A DNA stretch of 64,000 nt. Source: Planctomycetaceae bacterium. GTDB taxonomy: Bacteria > Planctomycetota > Planctomycetia > Pirellulales > Lacipirellulaceae. Below are positions 62,493-64,000 of this stretch, in pieces. Every line of letters begins with the position of its first letter. Positions within the stretch are counted from its first letter, which is position 1. Location: positions 1 through 64,000 of the forward strand of contig PABB01000023.1 of assembly GCA_002702655.1 (NCBI GenBank), written 5' to 3'. Under the pieces are notes generated by a model. It did no database searches, was not told the origin of the DNA, and worked only from the letters and a program-made list of their open reading frames with translations. Position numbers and translations under genes: made by a program.

Positions 62493-63896
62493 TTAGTAGC
62501 TGACCTTGGGCAGCCGCTTGCGGAAGACGCCCTGCGGCTGGCCCGTCTTGCGCGGCAACTCCTGAGCGCGCGGCTGAGCGGTGAAGTCTCGTTCGCTGGC
62601 GTCGATTCCCAGCGGGACCACGTCGGCGTCATTCTTCCAGCCGATCAGTTCCAAAAACCGCTGTAGCGGAATGGTTGGGATGGCCAGGTTGCCGGCCTCG
62701 CGGCTGATTTCCTGGTAGCTATTCACCCACGCGGTACGGTTGGGGGAATCGGGTTGCTCGCCGAGGATCAGGAATCGCGTTTCCACCTGCGCGGCGCCTT
62801 CCTTCTCGCCCTGCGCGTTCGGGGCGATGTCGACCTTGCCGCCGCTGGTGCGAATGATCCGTTTGAGCTGCTCCAGGTCGCTGGAGCCGTCGCCGTCCAG
62901 ATCGATAAACCCAGCGATGGCGAAACCGGTTTGCCGACCCGGGGCCCACGCGGGGCTGTAGATCTTGTCGCCCGGCATGACGGGATTCTTGGGGTCGTCG
63001 CCGGTGATTTTGGCTTCCGACAGCCCGCCGCTGAGCACCTGCACGATTTCGATGCTGGCCTTCTTGATCGCCTGATCGGCGTCCGCCTCGCCCACTTCGT
63101 ACACGCTGAATGTCACTTGCGGACGCAACCCGTCATTGCGGCCAATATTGATCCAGGCCTTGTTTTCGCCCTGGTTGACCCAGGTGACCTCGCCGTCGGC
63201 CGGCTGGGCGAACGGATCCTCTTGGGGCTGCTTCAGCTTGAGCTTCTCGACGCTGTCCTGCAGCGAGGCGATCTTTTGTTCCAGCGCGGCCCGGGTGGCG
63301 TTCAGGTCTTTGACCGCCTCGGCGTGTTCTTCCTGAAGCTTGGCGAACTCGGCGGCCAGATCCTCTTTTTCCTGGTTCACGCGTTCGTACTGTTCGGTGA
63401 ATTTGTTGCGTTCCGCTGCCAGTTCGGCGGCCGCGGCCTCTTTGTCAGCGCGGTACTTGGCCAGTTCCTGCTCTTTCTCGGCTTCCAACGCAGTCAGCTC
63501 GGCCTGCAAATCGGCTTCGCGGGCCTTGGCTTCTGCTTCGTTGAGCGCGAGCTTGCGGTTCTCTTCGAAGATCTGGCCCAGAATCGTGCGGAAGTTGCGG
63601 TCTTCTTCCGGGAAGTTGGCGCCCCAGCGATCCAGGTCTTCCTTGATCGCCGCCTGCATGCTGGCGTAGCTTTCGCCGCGGCCGAAGCCCATCGACTCTT
63701 TGTAGTAGTTGGCTTCTTCCTGGACCTGCCGCTCGCTGTTGGCGGCGTTCTGGGCGTTGGTTTCGGCCGAGTCGGCGCGGGCCTTTTCCGTCTTGCGTGA
63801 GTTATTCACCAAGACCAGCCCCACGCCCAAACCCACGACCAACAGCGCGAGCACGATTACGATGGCTTGGAGACCCTGGTTGTCTTTCGCGGCCAC
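62493..63896 (-). CDS. Membrane-anchored coiled-coil protein
   Basis: 467 residues. N-terminal TM helix (QAIVIVLALLVVGLGVGLVL, 10-29), then a long coiled coil (about 100-220; AEAKAREADLQAELTALEAE, KEDLAAEFAKLQEEHAEAVK), then a globular beta-rich domain (about 230-400: WVNQGENKAWINIGRNDGLR; GFAIAGFIDLDGDGSSDLEQ). The C-terminus is basic (VFRKRLPKVSY). The architecture resembles envelope-organising proteins, but no family is recognised. It is transcribed away from the window edge. Confidence 0.72.
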   Translation of the reverse strand: MAAKDNQGLQAIVIVLALLVVGLGVGLVLVNNSRKTEKARADSAETNAQNAANSERQVQEEANYYKESMGFGRGESYASMQAAIKEDLDRWGANFPEEDRNFRTILGQIFEENRKLALNEAEAKAREADLQAELTALEAEKEQELAKYRADKEAAAAELAAERNKFTEQYERVNQEKEDLAAEFAKLQEEHAEAVKDLNATRAALEQKIASLQDSVEKLKLKQPQEDPFAQPADGEVTWVNQGENKAWINIGRNDGLRPQVTFSVYEVGEADADQAIKKASIEIVQVLSGGLSEAKITGDDPKNPVMPGDKIYSPAWAPGRQTGFAIAGFIDLDGDGSSDLEQLKRIIRTSGGKVDIAPNAQGEKEGAAQVETRFLILGEQPDSPNRTAWVNSYQEISREAGNLAIPTIPLQRFLELIGWKNDADVVPLGIDASERDFTAQPRAQELPRKTGQPQGVFRKRLPKVSY

Positions 63897-64000
63897 GATA
63901 ATACCTCGGCGACTGGACTTCTCTGTTCACGCGAGCCGGGGGCGGCGACGCAGCGCGGCGGCCTGCCCGGCAGGAGGAGGGACCGCGGCGGCAACTCCCG

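Overview
The window looks like chromosomal DNA of a high-GC planctomycete, most likely of the Pirellulales type. This is inferred from the combination of PEP-CTERM surface proteins, a tad/Flp pilus locus whose secretin ends in a Cys-rich tail, a ResB-CcsA fusion, mraZ-rsmH without the rest of a division cluster, GatCAB, and many bipartite inverted repeats between genes. No rRNA, tRNA, CRISPR array, transposase or phage gene was recognised. Layout: 0.2-7.5 kb holds a DUF1016/YhcG-type nuclease, an MFS permease, a tandem pair of PEP-CTERM proteins with promoters and terminators, and a DUF362 / alpha-toroid gene pair. 8.0-20.0 kb is a complete tad (Flp pilus) locus: flp, a 36-codon ORF, prepilin peptidase, cpaB, secretin, tadZ, tadA, tadB, tadC, a secreted protein and a TadD-like TPR protein. 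A cyclic-di-GMP-I (GEMM-I) riboswitch stands in front of flp. 20.0-23.7 kb holds mraZ-rsmH plus a one-TM protein in the ftsL position, with a four-repeat MraZ box under the mraZ promoter, and divergent queA. 24.1-31.4 kb holds a second, orphan flp, an IscA-type protein and cysteine desulfurase, a Nudix protein, dnaA, a GNAT protein and a secreted protein. 31.7-41.0 kb holds a THUMP-like methyltransferase and a group of genes resembling the ebo family (UbiA-like EboC, TIM barrels of EboE type, EboF-like phosphodiesterase, TatD-like EboB), split into a plus-strand and a convergent minus-strand block together with a lipid kinase and small membrane proteins. 41.4-51.0 kb holds a HEAT-repeat protein, a 1215-residue ResB-CcsA fusion for cytochrome c maturation, a lipoprotein, and an unusual protein with an N-terminal helix-turn-helix, a long acidic middle and a C-terminal membrane helix. 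51.4-64.0 kb holds a HisN/IMPase-type phosphatase, rpmB-gatC-gatA-gatB, a third PEP-CTERM protein, a SAM hydrolase next to bioA, a serine hydrolase, small ORFs including a BON-domain protein, and a membrane-anchored coiled-coil protein. The most notable regulatory signals are the c-di-GMP riboswitch on the pilus locus and the 10-bp-phased MraZ operator. The most notable gene set is the ebo-like cluster. The intergenic spaces carry several families of bipartite palindromic elements, in one case nested inside each other.
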